DNA of 37,095 nt from Paramuribaculum sp. (GCA_009775605.1 VSPV01000004.1:1-37095); one strand, 5' to 3'. Positions 6,718 to 16,200 are shown, numbered from the stretch's first letter. Numbers and translations: made by a program. The notes: generated from the sequence alone by a model not told the origin.

Positions 6718-9489
6718 ATGGAATACAATCATAAAGATATAGAGAAGCGCTGGCAGAACTACTGGAAAGAAAAAAATGTGTACACCACAGAGATTGACCA
6801 GGCCAGACCTAAATATTATGTGCTCGACATGTTTCCCTACCCCTCGGGTGCCGGACTGCATGTAGGACACCCGCTGGGCTACATAGCCTCCGACATCTAT
6901 TCGCGCTACAAACGCCTGCAGGGATTCAATGTGCTGCATCCGATGGGCTTCGATGCTTACGGCCTTCCCGCCGAGCAGTATGCCATACAGACCGGCCAGC
7001 ACCCCGAGATAACCACTCAGAAAAACATAGCCCGCTATTGCGAGCAGCTCAACAAAATAGGTTTCTGCTACGACTGGAACCGCAGTATACGCACCTGCGA
7101 TCCGGAATTCTACCGCTGGACACAGTGGGCTTTCATAAAGATGTTTGAAAGCTACTACGACCGCGGTCTCGATCGCGCTATGCCCATTGCCGACCTTGTG
7201 AAGCATTTTGAAGAAAAAGGAAGCGAAGGCGTCAATGCTGCCTGCGGTGAGGAACTGAACTTCACGGCCTCTGAGTGGAAAGCCATGGATGAAAAGCAGA
7301 AGAGCGACACTCTGATGAATTACCGTATAGCCTATCTGGGCAACACGATGGTCAACTGGTGTCCGAAGCTCGGCACCGTGCTTGCCAACGACGAGGTGAG
7401 CGAGGGAGTGTCAATCCGCGGCGGTTATCCTGTGGAGCAGAAGCTCATGTATCAGTGGTGTCTGCGCGTGTCGGCCTACGCCCAGCGTCTGCTCGACGGC
7501 CTTGATACCATTGACTGGACCGATTCCCTGAAAGAGACCCAGCGCAACTGGATAGGACGGTCGGAGGGAGCCGAGATGCGTTTCCCCATCGACGGCTCCG
7601 ACGTGGAGCTTGAGATTTTCACCACACGCGCCGATACGGTGTTTGGAGTCACTTTCATGGTACTTGCTCCCGAAAGCGAATATGTGGAGAAAGTCACCAC
7701 ACCTGAACGCCGCGAGGAGGTAAAGGCCTACATAGACAGCATAAAGAACAAGACGGAGCGCGAGCGAATGATTGACAAGAAGGTGAGCGGTGTGTTCACC
7801 GGTTCCTACGCCGTCAATCCGCTTACCGGCAAAAAAATCCCGGTATGGGTGAGCGATTATGTGCTCGCAGGATACGGCACCGGCGCCATTATGGCCGTAC
7901 CGGCCCACGACAGCCGCGACTATGCTTTCGCACGCCATTTCGATCTGCCCGTAATACCTCTGATAGAGGGTGCCGACGTTAGCGAGCAGTCGTTCGACGC
8001 CAAAAGCGGACGCATGATGAACTCCAGCTCGGAACTTCTGTCGCTCGACGGACTTGAAGTGAAAGATGCCATAGCCACAGCCAAACGCTTCATCGAGGAA
8101 AAAGGCATAGGAAAGGTAAAGGTCAACTACCGTCTGCGCGACGCCATATTCAGCCGTCAGCGCTACTGGGGCGAACCGTTCCCCATATATTATAAGGACG
8201 GCGTGCCTCACGTGGTGGCTGAGAAAGAGCTGCCGCTGCTTCTGCCTGAGGTTGACAAATATCTTCCTACCGAAACCGGTGAGCCTCCTCTGGGACGTGC
8301 AAAGAACTGGGTGAACTCCGAAGGCTTCCCTCTGGAGCTGTGTACGATGCCAGGATTCGCCGGATCGTCGGCCTACTATCTGCGCTATATGGACCCGCAC
8401 AACAGCGAGGCGCTCGTGGGCAAGGAGGCCGACAGCTACTGGCGCAACGTCGACCTTTATATAGGCGGCACCGAACATGCCACCGGCCACCTTATCTACA
8501 GCCGTTTCTGGAACAAATTCCTTTACGACCTTGGATATGTGTGCGAACCCGAACCCTTCAAGAAGCTTGTGAACCAGGGCATGATCCAGGGCCGCAGCAA
8601 CTTCGTCTACAGAATAAAGGACACCAACACATTCGTAAGCTACAATCTGCGCGACCAGTATGATGTGACGCCTATCCATGTGGACGTGAACATAGTCAAC
8701 AACGATATTCTTGACATAGACGCCTTCCGCAACTGGCGTCCGGAATTCGCAACTGCCGAGTTTGTGCTTGAGGACGGCAAATATGTATGCGGCTACGCCG
8801 TTGAGAAGATGTCGAAGTCGATGTTCAACGTGGTGAATCCCGATGATATCGTGGAGCGCTACGGAGCCGACACTCTCCGCCTTTACGAGATGTTCCTCGG
8901 CCCGCTGGAGCAGAGCAAGCCCTGGGACACAAACGGCATCGACGGTGTGAACCGTTTCATAAAGAAACTCTGGGGCCTCTTCTACAAGGGCGACAACCTT
9001 CTTGTGGATGATTCCGAGCCTACACGCGACAATCTGAAGTCCATCCACAAGCTTATAAAGAAAGTGACTTCTGATATAGAGGGATTCTCGTTTAATACCT
9101 CGGTGGCCGCATTCATGATATGCGTAAACGAGCTTTCACAGCAGAAATGCCACAGCCGTCTGGTGCTCGAGCAGCTGCTTGTGCTTCTGGCTCCGTTTGC
9201 TCCGCACGTGGCAGAGGAACTCTGGCATGCCGTAGGCCACGACACGACAGTGTGCGATGCCGTATGGCCGCAGTTCAACGAGGAATACATCAAGGAGGAC
9301 AAGGTGAAATATGCCGTGTCGTTCAACGGCAAGGTAAGATTCACCATAGAGGTGGACGCCGACACACCTTCCGACGAGGTGGAGAAAACAGCGCTCTCCC
9401 ACTCTCTGGCCGCACAGTGGCTCGAAGGAAAGAGCGTGAAGCGTGTGATAGTGGTTCCCCGCAAGATTGTGAACATTGTAGTGGCCTGA
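6718..9489 (+). CDS. leuS: Leucyl-tRNA synthetase
   Basis: This class I synthetase charges tRNA-Leu. The 923-residue protein has the HIGH motif HVGH (residues 48-51, in PYPSGAGLHVGH), an editing (CP1) domain with FTTRADTVFGVTF and AVPAHDSRDYAFA, and the KMSKS loop at residues 697-701. The C-terminal anticodon-binding and tail domains are complete. It is about 60 residues longer than the E. coli enzyme, which is usual for Bacteroidetes. It begins 22 bp after nadA and is followed by rdgB only 3 bp downstream, so nadA-leuS-rdgB and the next gene probably form one operon. Confidence 0.97.
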   Translation: MEYNHKDIEKRWQNYWKEKNVYTTEIDQARPKYYVLDMFPYPSGAGLHVGHPLGYIASDIYSRYKRLQGFNVLHPMGFDAYGLPAEQYAIQTGQHPEITTQKNIARYCEQLNKIGFCYDWNRSIRTCDPEFYRWTQWAFIKMFESYYDRGLDRAMPIADLVKHFEEKGSEGVNAACGEELNFTASEWKAMDEKQKSDTLMNYRIAYLGNTMVNWCPKLGTVLANDEVSEGVSIRGGYPVEQKLMYQWCLRVSAYAQRLLDGLDTIDWTDSLKETQRNWIGRSEGAEMRFPIDGSDVELEIFTTRADTVFGVTFMVLAPESEYVEKVTTPERREEVKAYIDSIKNKTERERMIDKKVSGVFTGSYAVNPLTGKKIPVWVSDYVLAGYGTGAIMAVPAHDSRDYAFARHFDLPVIPLIEGADVSEQSFDAKSGRMMNSSSELLSLDGLEVKDAIATAKRFIEEKGIGKVKVNYRLRDAIFSRQRYWGEPFPIYYKDGVPHVVAEKELPLLLPEVDKYLPTETGEPPLGRAKNWVNSEGFPLELCTMPGFAGSSAYYLRYMDPHNSEALVGKEADSYWRNVDLYIGGTEHATGHLIYSRFWNKFLYDLGYVCEPEPFKKLVNQGMIQGRSNFVYRIKDTNTFVSYNLRDQYDVTPIHVDVNIVNNDILDIDAFRNWRPEFATAEFVLEDGKYVCGYAVEKMSKSMFNVVNPDDIVERYGADTLRLYEMFLGPLEQSKPWDTNGIDGVNRFIKKLWGLFYKGDNLLVDDSEPTRDNLKSIHKLIKKVTSDIEGFSFNTSVAAFMICVNELSQQKCHSRLVLEQLLVLLAPFAPHVAEELWHAVGHDTTVCDAVWPQFNEEYIKEDKVKYAVSFNGKVRFTIEVDADTPSDEVEKTALSHSLAAQWLEGKSVKRVIVVPRKIVNIVVA

Positions 9490-9492
9490 GAG

Positions 9493-10077
9493 ATGGAAAA
9501 GCGCACTATCGTGTTTGCCACCAATAATGCCCATAAGCTCGGGGAGCTGCGCGGGATAGCCGGGGAAGAATGGAATGTGGTGTCGCTTGCCGAAATTGGC
9601 TGCCATGACGACATTCCCGAAACCGCCGACACTCTTGAAGGCAACGCCCTGATAAAAGCACGGTGGGTGAAGGAACGATACGGTTACGACTGTTTTGCCG
9701 ACGATACCGGTCTGATGGTCGATGCACTCGACGGCGCGCCGGGCGTCTACTCGGCGCGTTATGCCGGGCCTGGTCACGATTCCGCAGCCAATATGAAGCT
9801 CCTGCTTGAGCGAATGGCCGACAAGGATAACCGTAAAGCGCACTTCTCGACCGTGATAGCTCTTGTAATAGACGGCGAGGAACATATATTCGAGGGAAGA
9901 GTGGACGGAACCATATCCCGTGAGCCTTCCGGATGCGGAGGCTTCGGTTATGATCCCGTATTCGTTCCCGAAAACAGCGGCCGCACATTCAGCGAGATGT
10001 CGGCCGAGGAGAAAAACGCCATAAGCCACCGCGGACGCGCTACACGCAAACTCATGGAGTTTCTCGCAAGAAAGTGA
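9493..10077 (+). CDS. rdgB: XTP/dITP pyrophosphatase (RdgB/HAM1)
   Basis: The enzyme hydrolyses non-canonical purine triphosphates (dITP, XTP) to monophosphates, keeping them out of DNA and RNA. The 194 residues carry the family motifs FATNNAHK (8-15), LEGNALIKA, the metal-binding FADDTGLMVDAL with Asp70/Asp71, APGVYSARYAG, and the substrate-binding C-terminal blocks GFGYDPVFVP and ISHRGRA. It starts 3 bp after leuS, and its stop overlaps the region where the next gene may start, showing tight coupling. Confidence 0.96.
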   Translation: MEKRTIVFATNNAHKLGELRGIAGEEWNVVSLAEIGCHDDIPETADTLEGNALIKARWVKERYGYDCFADDTGLMVDALDGAPGVYSARYAGPGHDSAANMKLLLERMADKDNRKAHFSTVIALVIDGEEHIFEGRVDGTISREPSGCGGFGYDPVFVPENSGRTFSEMSAEEKNAISHRGRATRKLMEFLARK

Positions 10078-10082
10078 GAGAT

Positions 10083-12521
10083 ATGTCAGCTGCTGTTGCC
10101 GGTAAGCATATAATGAAGCTATGCGCCGCCGCGATTGCGGTGGCTATGGCTCTTTGCGGCTCTTTCGGGGCATCTGCCGCGGGAGGAGTGACAGGCAGCT
10201 GGAAAGTTTATGAGGCATTTGCTGCTCCTCCGCAGCAGGTAGTGGCTACGGACCGGATGGTGTATATACTTTCCGGAGGCTCTTTGTTCGGTTACGATAC
10301 TGTAAAGGAAGAGACTGTGTCCTTTACCGCCACAAGCGGGCTTCACGGCCATGATATTTCCCGGATTTTTTATAATCCGTCGGAGAAATGTCTTGCCGTA
10401 TGCTATAAAAACGGCGGTATAGACCTGATGGCTTCCGACGGGAAGGTGAAATATGTGTCTGACATAGCCGACTCGCAGCTTTCCGGACCCTTCACGTTCA
10501 ATGACGCCGCATTCAGAGGCAAGGAGATGTTTCTGGCTACTGACTTCGGAATAGTGAAGGTTGACACCGGGCGTGGCCGGGTAGTGAAATACGGCAACTA
10601 CGGATGCAATGTGAGCGGAGTGGCTTTGATGGACGGCAATCTGTTTATGGCCGCAGGTGATACTCTGCGGGTCATTCCGGAAGATGGCCGTATAGACCGC
10701 CTTTCGTTTACCCGCGCTTTGCTTCCTGTAGGCGACGCGAGGCTGCGCCATGCCGGAGGGGATTCCCTGATGGTGATGGGTGACCTCCTGCGGATAACCC
10801 GGATAAATCCTGACGCCCTTGGCGCCGGTGAGCTGACAGCCGTTTCCGTCGCGGGAATAAAGCAGTGGATTGCCTACGGCGAGGAACTGTTTTATTGCGA
10901 TTCAGAGAGGCTGTATCGCTTCAATTCCGTTTCGGGTAAGGAAGACACCCTGTGCACCCTTCCGGAGGAAATAAAGGGAGATATACTTGGAATTCGGCCG
11001 TCGGATGATACCCTCTGGGCGCTTTCGCGTCACGGCGTGGCAGCCTACCGTGTGAACGATAATGGTACTGTAGAACTGGTGAATGAGCGTTTCCGTCCGT
11101 CAGAAATGTCGGTTGACGAGGTATGTTATCTTACTCCGTCGGCCGACGGCAAGCGTCTGTATGCCATAAACCATGGGCCGACATCTTTCCGTTTCGGCTT
11201 TCCCGAAGGTTACAACGGTTATGATATCCCCGGTAAAGCCGCGTGCATAGATATTGAAACCGACCGGATAAAGGATGTCACCCCCTATCCCGTATATGCC
11301 GCTTGCGATATGACAGCAGATCTGCAGCAATCCTACGGGCTGTATCCGTTTGCCGTGACCTCCATAGCCGAGAATCCTGCCGACACATCCATTATGTTTA
11401 TAGGCACGGGAAATGACGGACTGTATATGACCCGCTCGGGAAAGTTTGCAGGGCGATATACCTCGTCCAACTCTCCGCTGAAGCCCGTTTGGGGATGGAT
11501 AGTCTATTCCCTTGCGTTCGACAAAGGAGGCAATCTGTGGGTGGTGAGCAATCACGACAACTACACCGACCAGGCCCTTATGGTGCTTCCTAAGGAAAAG
11601 ACTCTTCTGGATCCGGAGGATGTGAAGGCTTCTGACTGGATAGTTCCCGCCGCCGAAGGTTATCTGGGTGATATGGATTCGAAGATTCTCGTGTGCCGCC
11701 GCTCGCCGATGGTGTTCATCACCGATAAACTAAAATCGCAGATACTCCTTGCATGCCATACCGGAGGAACACCTGATGATATCACCGACGACCGTTTCAG
11801 GCTCTACGACTGCATAACTGACCAGGACGGGCGACTGCTTTCTGACTGCGTGGTAAGCGCCATAATGGAGGATATTGACGGTTCTGTGTGGCTCGGAACT
11901 CTTGAAAACGGCATTTACCGTATAGAAAATCCGGCCGCGGCTGTGGAAAAAGAGGTCACGGCAAGACATCTGAAAGTGCCGCGCGACGACGGCTCCGGTC
12001 TGGCTGACTATCTTCTTGCCGACGAGGTGATAAATGATATGAGCGTGGATGCTGCCCGGCGTAAATGGATAGCCACGGAAAACAGCGGCGTTTATGTGGT
12101 GTCGGCCGACGGGAGCGCCATACTTGAGCATTTCACGCCGGATAATTCCCCGCTCCCTGCTATGGCGGTGAATTGCGTGTATGCCGACCCGATGGGACGC
12201 AGTATATATATAGGCACGCCACGCGGACTGGTGCGTTTTGAATCGGACACGGCTCCCGACAGCGGGGAGCTTACGGAGCTGAAGATATATCCCAATCCGG
12301 TGAAGCCGGAGTCGCAGGGAATAGTGCATATCGACGGTCTTACCGATGGCGCCCTGGTGAAGATTGTATCGGTATCGGGCGCGGTGGTTGCGCGCGGACG
12401 CGCCGAGGGAGGCACCTTCGTGTGGAACATGGCTTCGCGCCGTCCTCCCGCCGGAGTGTATTATGTAATGGCTTCCACTGCGGGCGATGTGGCTTTGGGA
12501 AAAATAGTTGTGATAAACTGA
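10083..12521 (+). CDS. PorZ-like beta-propeller protein with type IX secretion C-terminal domain
   Basis: The protein has a signal peptide (hydrophobic core AAAIAVAMALCGSFGASA), then repeated beta-propeller blades such as YDTVKEETVSFTATSGL, GGNLWVVSN and DIDGSVWLGTLENGIYRI. The C-terminal sandwich begins LKIYPNPVKPE and ends GVYYVMAS, GKIVVIN, the pattern of type IX secretion sorting domains. Order and length (about 812 residues) fit PorZ, a surface component of that system's attachment complex in Porphyromonas, which is 776 residues. No histidine kinase domain follows, so it is not a two-component sensor despite its propeller repeats. Possible starts are GTG 10074 (overlapping the rdgB stop), ATG 10083 and ATG 10113; all keep the signal peptide. 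Confidence 0.78.
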   Translation: MSAAVAGKHIMKLCAAAIAVAMALCGSFGASAAGGVTGSWKVYEAFAAPPQQVVATDRMVYILSGGSLFGYDTVKEETVSFTATSGLHGHDISRIFYNPSEKCLAVCYKNGGIDLMASDGKVKYVSDIADSQLSGPFTFNDAAFRGKEMFLATDFGIVKVDTGRGRVVKYGNYGCNVSGVALMDGNLFMAAGDTLRVIPEDGRIDRLSFTRALLPVGDARLRHAGGDSLMVMGDLLRITRINPDALGAGELTAVSVAGIKQWIAYGEELFYCDSERLYRFNSVSGKEDTLCTLPEEIKGDILGIRPSDDTLWALSRHGVAAYRVNDNGTVELVNERFRPSEMSVDEVCYLTPSADGKRLYAINHGPTSFRFGFPEGYNGYDIPGKAACIDIETDRIKDVTPYPVYAACDMTADLQQSYGLYPFAVTSIAENPADTSIMFIGTGNDGLYMTRSGKFAGRYTSSNSPLKPVWGWIVYSLAFDKGGNLWVVSNHDNYTDQALMVLPKEKTLLDPEDVKASDWIVPAAEGYLGDMDSKILVCRRSPMVFITDKLKSQILLACHTGGTPDDITDDRFRLYDCITDQDGRLLSDCVVSAIMEDIDGSVWLGTLENGIYRIENPAAAVEKEVTARHLKVPRDDGSGLADYLLADEVINDMSVDAARRKWIATENSGVYVVSADGSAILEHFTPDNSPLPAMAVNCVYADPMGRSIYIGTPRGLVRFESDTAPDSGELTELKIYPNPVKPESQGIVHIDGLTDGALVKIVSVSGAVVARGRAEGGTFVWNMASRRPPAGVYYVMASTAGDVALGKIVVIN

Positions 12522-12599
12522 GAGTCGGTTTCCTCCGGGAGCAGACTAAACCCGTTAATATAAATGTTTGTTTTAAGAATAAGCTCTAAATACTGAGAG

Positions 12600-13127
12600 A
12601 TGGAAGAAACATTAGGATATAAAAACGAAGACGACAAATGCTATGGCGCTACCGGAATGGCAGTGGCGGTAGTGGTGTTTGACGGCGAGAGATATCTCGC
12701 GGCCGTGGATCTCGATGCCAATCCGGGCTCCATGCTTGAAATGACAGATGATTTTTATTTCACCGGCTCGCCGGCTCTTTCGGCCAAATCGGTGTGGAAC
12801 CGCATTCTCCAGAATTATAATCTCACGCTGGCCATGTCGCTTGCCAATGTGATGTGCCGCTCGATAGTGCGCGACCGCAAGCCGCTCTCACCGGCCGTCA
12901 GGGAGCGTCTGCGCCGCCTCTCCATAGAGCAGGGCAACGAAAGCTGTTCGCTCGACGAGGATGAGTCAGGCCGTCTGTTTGATAAAAACTACACTTATCT
13001 CACGCGTGTGTTCAACCACACGGGCATAGGAAGCGTGTGTCATGATTTCGCCGACACGCTGAAGCGCCGCCGCCGTCTCACGCGCCACGAGATACTGGAG
13101 GAGCTCCGCGCCCTTGGCATGATGTAA
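12600..13127 (+). CDS. Hypothetical protein, 175 aa, function unknown
   Basis: I do not recognise this family beyond a feeling that relatives occur in Bacteroidales. No signal peptide or membrane segment is seen. The N-terminal third looks beta-rich (MAVAVVVFDGERYLAAVDLD), the middle helical (SVWNRILQNYNLTLAMSLANVMC), and the C-terminus basic and helical (KRRRRLTRHEILEELRALG), which could bind nucleic acid or a partner, though this is speculation. Base composition matches its neighbours, so it is probably native. It follows the PorZ-like gene by 78 bp and converges on wbqC with a 10-bp gap. Confidence 0.75.
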   Translation: MEETLGYKNEDDKCYGATGMAVAVVVFDGERYLAAVDLDANPGSMLEMTDDFYFTGSPALSAKSVWNRILQNYNLTLAMSLANVMCRSIVRDRKPLSPAVRERLRRLSIEQGNESCSLDEDESGRLFDKNYTYLTRVFNHTGIGSVCHDFADTLKRRRRLTRHEILEELRALGMM

Positions 13128-13137
13128 TAAGATGGTG

Positions 13138-13782
13138 TCAGGAGGAGTGCGGGAATGATATTCCTGCGGCCATTTCGCGCAGCACAATGGCGCTTTCGGG
13201 GCCCATATTGAAGAGGAGGTCTACCGCGCTCAGATGCGGCAGAAAACCGAGTTCGGCGCTCCTTATCTGATAATACTTCACCACGGCCGCTTCCCGCTCG
13301 TCGGCGGGGGCGGCTGTTTCTATGCCGTCATGTTCCGTTACGGGATATTCTCCTATGCCCATAAGACGGCGCAGAAGCGCGTCAAGCTCCAGGTCGAGGT
13401 CGGTAAGGCGCCTTCCGGCGGCTGAGGAGTTGATTATCGCCATGAAATCGTCTTCATAGAACTCATAGAAAGGGGTGCGACCGTAGGCCGAGCGCATGGC
13501 GGTGATGTGGAGATTCCACCAGTGGTTATGGTCAGAGACGATTATGTCGTTCCACCGGGCGCTGGTGAGGCTCACAGGCTTCACGATAGGCACCGTAAGG
13601 GTAAGGAGTCCGCGTGTATCGGCAATCACGCAGCGGTGAGTGGCTTTCCGGCGCTTGTCGAAACGCCATCCGGTAGCGGTCACACCCCCTCCCGCAGCTA
13701 CGATAGCCGCGTAATAGTCAACCGACCCGAGATAGCGCGGAGGGAGCACAAGCCTTCCGGTAGAGATGTCAGAAGCCGCCAT
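13138..13782 (-). CDS. WbqC-like family protein
   Basis: The product, 214 residues from the chosen ATG, matches the WbqC-like family: a start with LPPRYLGSVDYYAAIV, the block LLTLTVPIVKP, the central NDIIVSDHNHWWNLH and TPFYEFYEDDF. Named after an O-antigen cluster gene, the family is of uncertain activity, though a glycan or sugar-nucleotide role is often suggested. The open frame extends 63 bp further upstream inside lepB; I chose ATG 13782 because the family alignment begins there, leaving a 14-bp overlap with lepB. Overlap and order indicate translation from the dapB-lepB-wbqC message. Confidence 0.82.
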   Translation of the reverse strand: MAASDISTGRLVLPPRYLGSVDYYAAIVAAGGGVTATGWRFDKRRKATHRCVIADTRGLLTLTVPIVKPVSLTSARWNDIIVSDHNHWWNLHITAMRSAYGRTPFYEFYEDDFMAIINSSAAGRRLTDLDLELDALLRRLMGIGEYPVTEHDGIETAAPADEREAAVVKYYQIRSAELGFLPHLSAVDLLFNMGPESAIVLREMAAGISFPHSS

Positions 13783-15220
13783 TGGCATCCTTGAGTATGC
13801 GGTCCCAGCGTATCTTTCCGTTGAAAAGGCCCTTGTCCTTGTCAAACGACATGAGCACTCTCATGGGTTTGCCCACGATATGGTCTTCAGGCACGAAACC
13901 CCAGTAACGCGAGTCGAGCGAGTTGTCGCGGTTGTCGCCCATCATGAAATAGTAGTCCATCTGGAAGGTGTAGTAATCCTGCGCTTTTCCGTCGATGTAG
14001 ACTTTACCGTCTTCTCCCAGATAAGCGTCATGGTGGCCCTCATAGTTGCGTATGCAGCGGTTGTATATGTCCCAGGTAGCGGGAGTGAGGCGTATTGCGG
14101 TGTTCTTTTTGGGAATCCACAGTTCGCCGTAGTCGGCGCGTGTCCAGTTTTTCGATGCTCCTTCGGGGAAAAGCATCTCGCCCTGCGGTGCAGGCTGCTT
14201 CATGAGTTTGATGACCGCAGGTGATGCTTCCATCTTCTCTACCATTGCTGCCGTGAGGGGCGAGAGATATATCGGCGGAACGGTTCCGTCGGGGTTAACC
14301 TTGAAGCCGAGGGCGCGGATGCCTGGAATCTCGGATTCGCTTACCGGCACCTCCACACGGTCGTCGACAGCGATACCGAACTCTTCCCACTGCTGCTCGG
14401 TGAGGCGTGACGGGGTCTGGTAATAGTAGGCGAACTGGGCGTCCGCAGGCATAGGCTGCTTCTCGCCATTGATGTAGATTTCGCCGTCGACAATCTTGAT
14501 GCGCTCTCCGGGAAGACCCACGGCACGCTTCACATAGTTTTCGCGACGGTCTACGGGACGGTATATCACTTCGCCGAACTGGTCCTTGTTCATGTTAATG
14601 GCCTTGCGGCCAAACATTTTCACCAGAGTATAATAGTCGGGATTCTGCACTTTCAGCGCCACGGTATCGCCGGCCGGGAAGTTGAACACCACGATATCGC
14701 CGGTCTTAACCTGGCCGAAACCTTTGAGGCGTTTGTAGTCCCACTGCGGGGAATCCAGATAGCTCTTGGTGTTGATTATGGGGAAGGTGTTCTGCACAAG
14801 TGGGAAATGCACGGGAGTCATAGGCACGCGTGGACCATAGGCCATCTTGTTGACCATCAGATAGTCGCCCACCAGCAGCGATTTTTCAAGCGACGAGGAG
14901 GGAATCTCGTAATTCTGTCCTATGAAAGTGAACACGAAATACACAAGAATCAGAGCGTAGATTATCGCGTCGACCCAGCTCATAACGGTGCGCACGGCGG
15001 CGTTCTTGCTGCGTTTCCACCATGTGAAAGGTATGTAGCCGGTGATGTAGATGTCAAACAGGAGCGGCAGGAAAATCAGCACCCACCAGCTTCCGAGCCA
15101 TGCCACCCAGCCCACGAATATGGCGCTGACCACAAGGAACCGCACCCAGCGTGTTTTCTTAACTTTGCGCACCCGTGCCATGAAGTCGGCAAGCACCGGG
15201 GAATAATTGTTTTCTTTCAT
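13769..15220 (-). CDS. lepB: Signal peptidase I, large Bacteroidetes form
   Basis: This membrane peptidase removes signal peptides from exported proteins. The N-terminal half has hydrophobic segments at about 26-60 and 83-101. Nucleophile Ser110 lies in IPSSSLEKSLL and the general base Lys231 in YVKRAVGLPGE; the conserved box MMGDNRDNSLDSRYWG is near the C-terminus. At 483 residues it is far longer than E. coli LepB (324), because about 150 residues are inserted between the Lys box and the GDNRDNS box, as is common in Bacteroidetes. It starts 6 bp after the dapB stop. The shared operon with dapB and wbqC is typical of this order. Confidence 0.95.
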   Translation of the reverse strand: MKENNYSPVLADFMARVRKVKKTRWVRFLVVSAIFVGWVAWLGSWWVLIFLPLLFDIYITGYIPFTWWKRSKNAAVRTVMSWVDAIIYALILVYFVFTFIGQNYEIPSSSLEKSLLVGDYLMVNKMAYGPRVPMTPVHFPLVQNTFPIINTKSYLDSPQWDYKRLKGFGQVKTGDIVVFNFPAGDTVALKVQNPDYYTLVKMFGRKAINMNKDQFGEVIYRPVDRRENYVKRAVGLPGERIKIVDGEIYINGEKQPMPADAQFAYYYQTPSRLTEQQWEEFGIAVDDRVEVPVSESEIPGIRALGFKVNPDGTVPPIYLSPLTAAMVEKMEASPAVIKLMKQPAPQGEMLFPEGASKNWTRADYGELWIPKKNTAIRLTPATWDIYNRCIRNYEGHHDAYLGEDGKVYIDGKAQDYYTFQMDYYFMMGDNRDNSLDSRYWGFVPEDHIVGKPMRVLMSFDKDKGLFNGKIRWDRILKDANGGF

Positions 15221-15226
15221 ATTCTC

Positions 15227-15970
15227 TTAACGTGTGCTGTCGGCAAGAAGTTGTTTCATCAGCATGTCCATGGTCAGGAATCCCTGCTGTCCGGCTACCC
15301 ATTCGGCGGCTATCACCGCACCGAGCGCGAAGCCTTCACGGCTTTTTGCCTCATGGGTAATGGAAATGCTGTCGACGGGTGAATCCCAGGTGATGGTATG
15401 CGTTCCGGGAGTCTCGCCCAGGCGTATATGGTTCACAATCAGATTTCCCTCGCCGTCGGGGTTCTCGCTCCAGCGGTCTATGCGGCTGTTTGAGTCTATT
15501 ATGCCTTCGGCAAGACTTATGGCGGTGCCGCTGGGATGGTCGAGCTTGTGGATATGATGGGTTTCGGTAAGGAACGGCGTGTACTGCGGCAGTCCGTCCA
15601 TTAACCGGGCGAGATAGGTGTTCAGGGCGAAAAACAGGTTCACCCCCAGGCTATAGTTAGAGCTCCAGAAGAAAGTTCCTCCGGCCTCGGGGGTGCAGAG
15701 TTTTTTGATTTCGGGAATACTGTCGGCCCAGCCTGTGCTTCCCGACACCACTTTCACCCCTTGGGCGAGAGCCTGGCGGCAATTGTCCTCGGCAGCGGAG
15801 GGGGCGGTGAACTCGATTGCAACGTCGGCGCTGCGGAACTCGTCGCTGTCCATCTCGGCACGGTTATCGACGTCGATTATCTTCACTATCTCGTGGCCAC
15901 GGCTGCGGGCTATCCGTTCAATGGTCTTGCCCATCTTGCCATAGCCTATCAATGCTATTTTCATTTTCAT
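15227..15970 (-). CDS. dapB: 4-hydroxy-tetrahydrodipicolinate reductase
   Basis: DapB reduces hydroxytetrahydrodipicolinate with NAD(P)H in the diaminopimelate/lysine pathway that feeds peptidoglycan. The 247-residue protein shows the Rossmann loop GYGKMGKT (9-16), the IEFTAPSAA segment, SGSTGW, and the substrate-binding signature ETHHIHKLDHPSGTA. A second Met (residue 3) is an alternative start, shortening it by two residues. It is the first gene of the dapB-lepB-wbqC operon and has a consensus promoter immediately upstream with a very short leader. Confidence 0.96.
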   Translation of the reverse strand: MKMKIALIGYGKMGKTIERIARSRGHEIVKIIDVDNRAEMDSDEFRSADVAIEFTAPSAAEDNCRQALAQGVKVVSGSTGWADSIPEIKKLCTPEAGGTFFWSSNYSLGVNLFFALNTYLARLMDGLPQYTPFLTETHHIHKLDHPSGTAISLAEGIIDSNSRIDRWSENPDGEGNLIVNHIRLGETPGTHTITWDSPVDSISITHEAKSREGFALGAVIAAEWVAGQQGFLTMDMLMKQLLADSTR

Positions 15971-15984
15971 TCAGTTGGTTTCGG

Positions 15985-16016
15985 CAAAATTACAGAAAAT
16001 CCCCGGAATCATCAAA
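15985..16016 (-). promoter_or_regulatory. Consensus Bacteroidetes promoter of dapB
   Basis: Minus-strand TTTG (16016-16013), a 20-bp spacer and TAATTTTG (15992-15985) match the -33/-7 Bacteroidetes consensus exactly. The -7 element ends 14 bp before the start codon, so the leader should be only about 5-12 nt. Confidence 0.72.
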
Positions 16017-16035
16017 AAAGCCGCTTCCCCTATAG

Positions 16036-16139
16036 TTCGAGACGCAGAACAACGCGGGAACGGCAGAAAAACGCAGAACTTTATATTTTTACATTAATAT
16101 ATTCCGCGTCATTCTGCGGTTTTGCGCCGTTCTGCGTTC
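16036..16139 (+). repeat. Left inverted-repeat arm of GxxExxY cassette
   Basis: This 104-bp arm is reverse-complementary to 16641-16744 with 11 mismatches by hand alignment (about 89 percent). It begins TTCGAGACGCAGAACAACGC. The arm contains smaller internal repeats of ACGCAGAAC in both orientations. It lies between the dapB promoter and the start of the GxxExxY gene. Confidence 0.85.
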
Positions 16140-16200
16140 TCCAAACAGTTAGGGAAGCAGAATTCTTTATTATATTGTAAAATAGTGTTATATTTACAGC

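Noticed and set aside
7411..9048. 545-codon minus-strand open frame inside leuS
   Set aside because: Antisense shadow of leuS, whose catalytic motifs are intact.
10083..12521. Two-component hybrid sensor reading of the propeller protein
   Set aside because: No histidine kinase, receiver or transmembrane Y_Y_Y region; a sorting-type C-terminal domain is present instead.
13783..13845. Longer start for the wbqC-like gene
   Set aside because: The extra 21 residues lie wholly inside lepB and do not fit the family start; ATG 13782 gives the usual small overlap.
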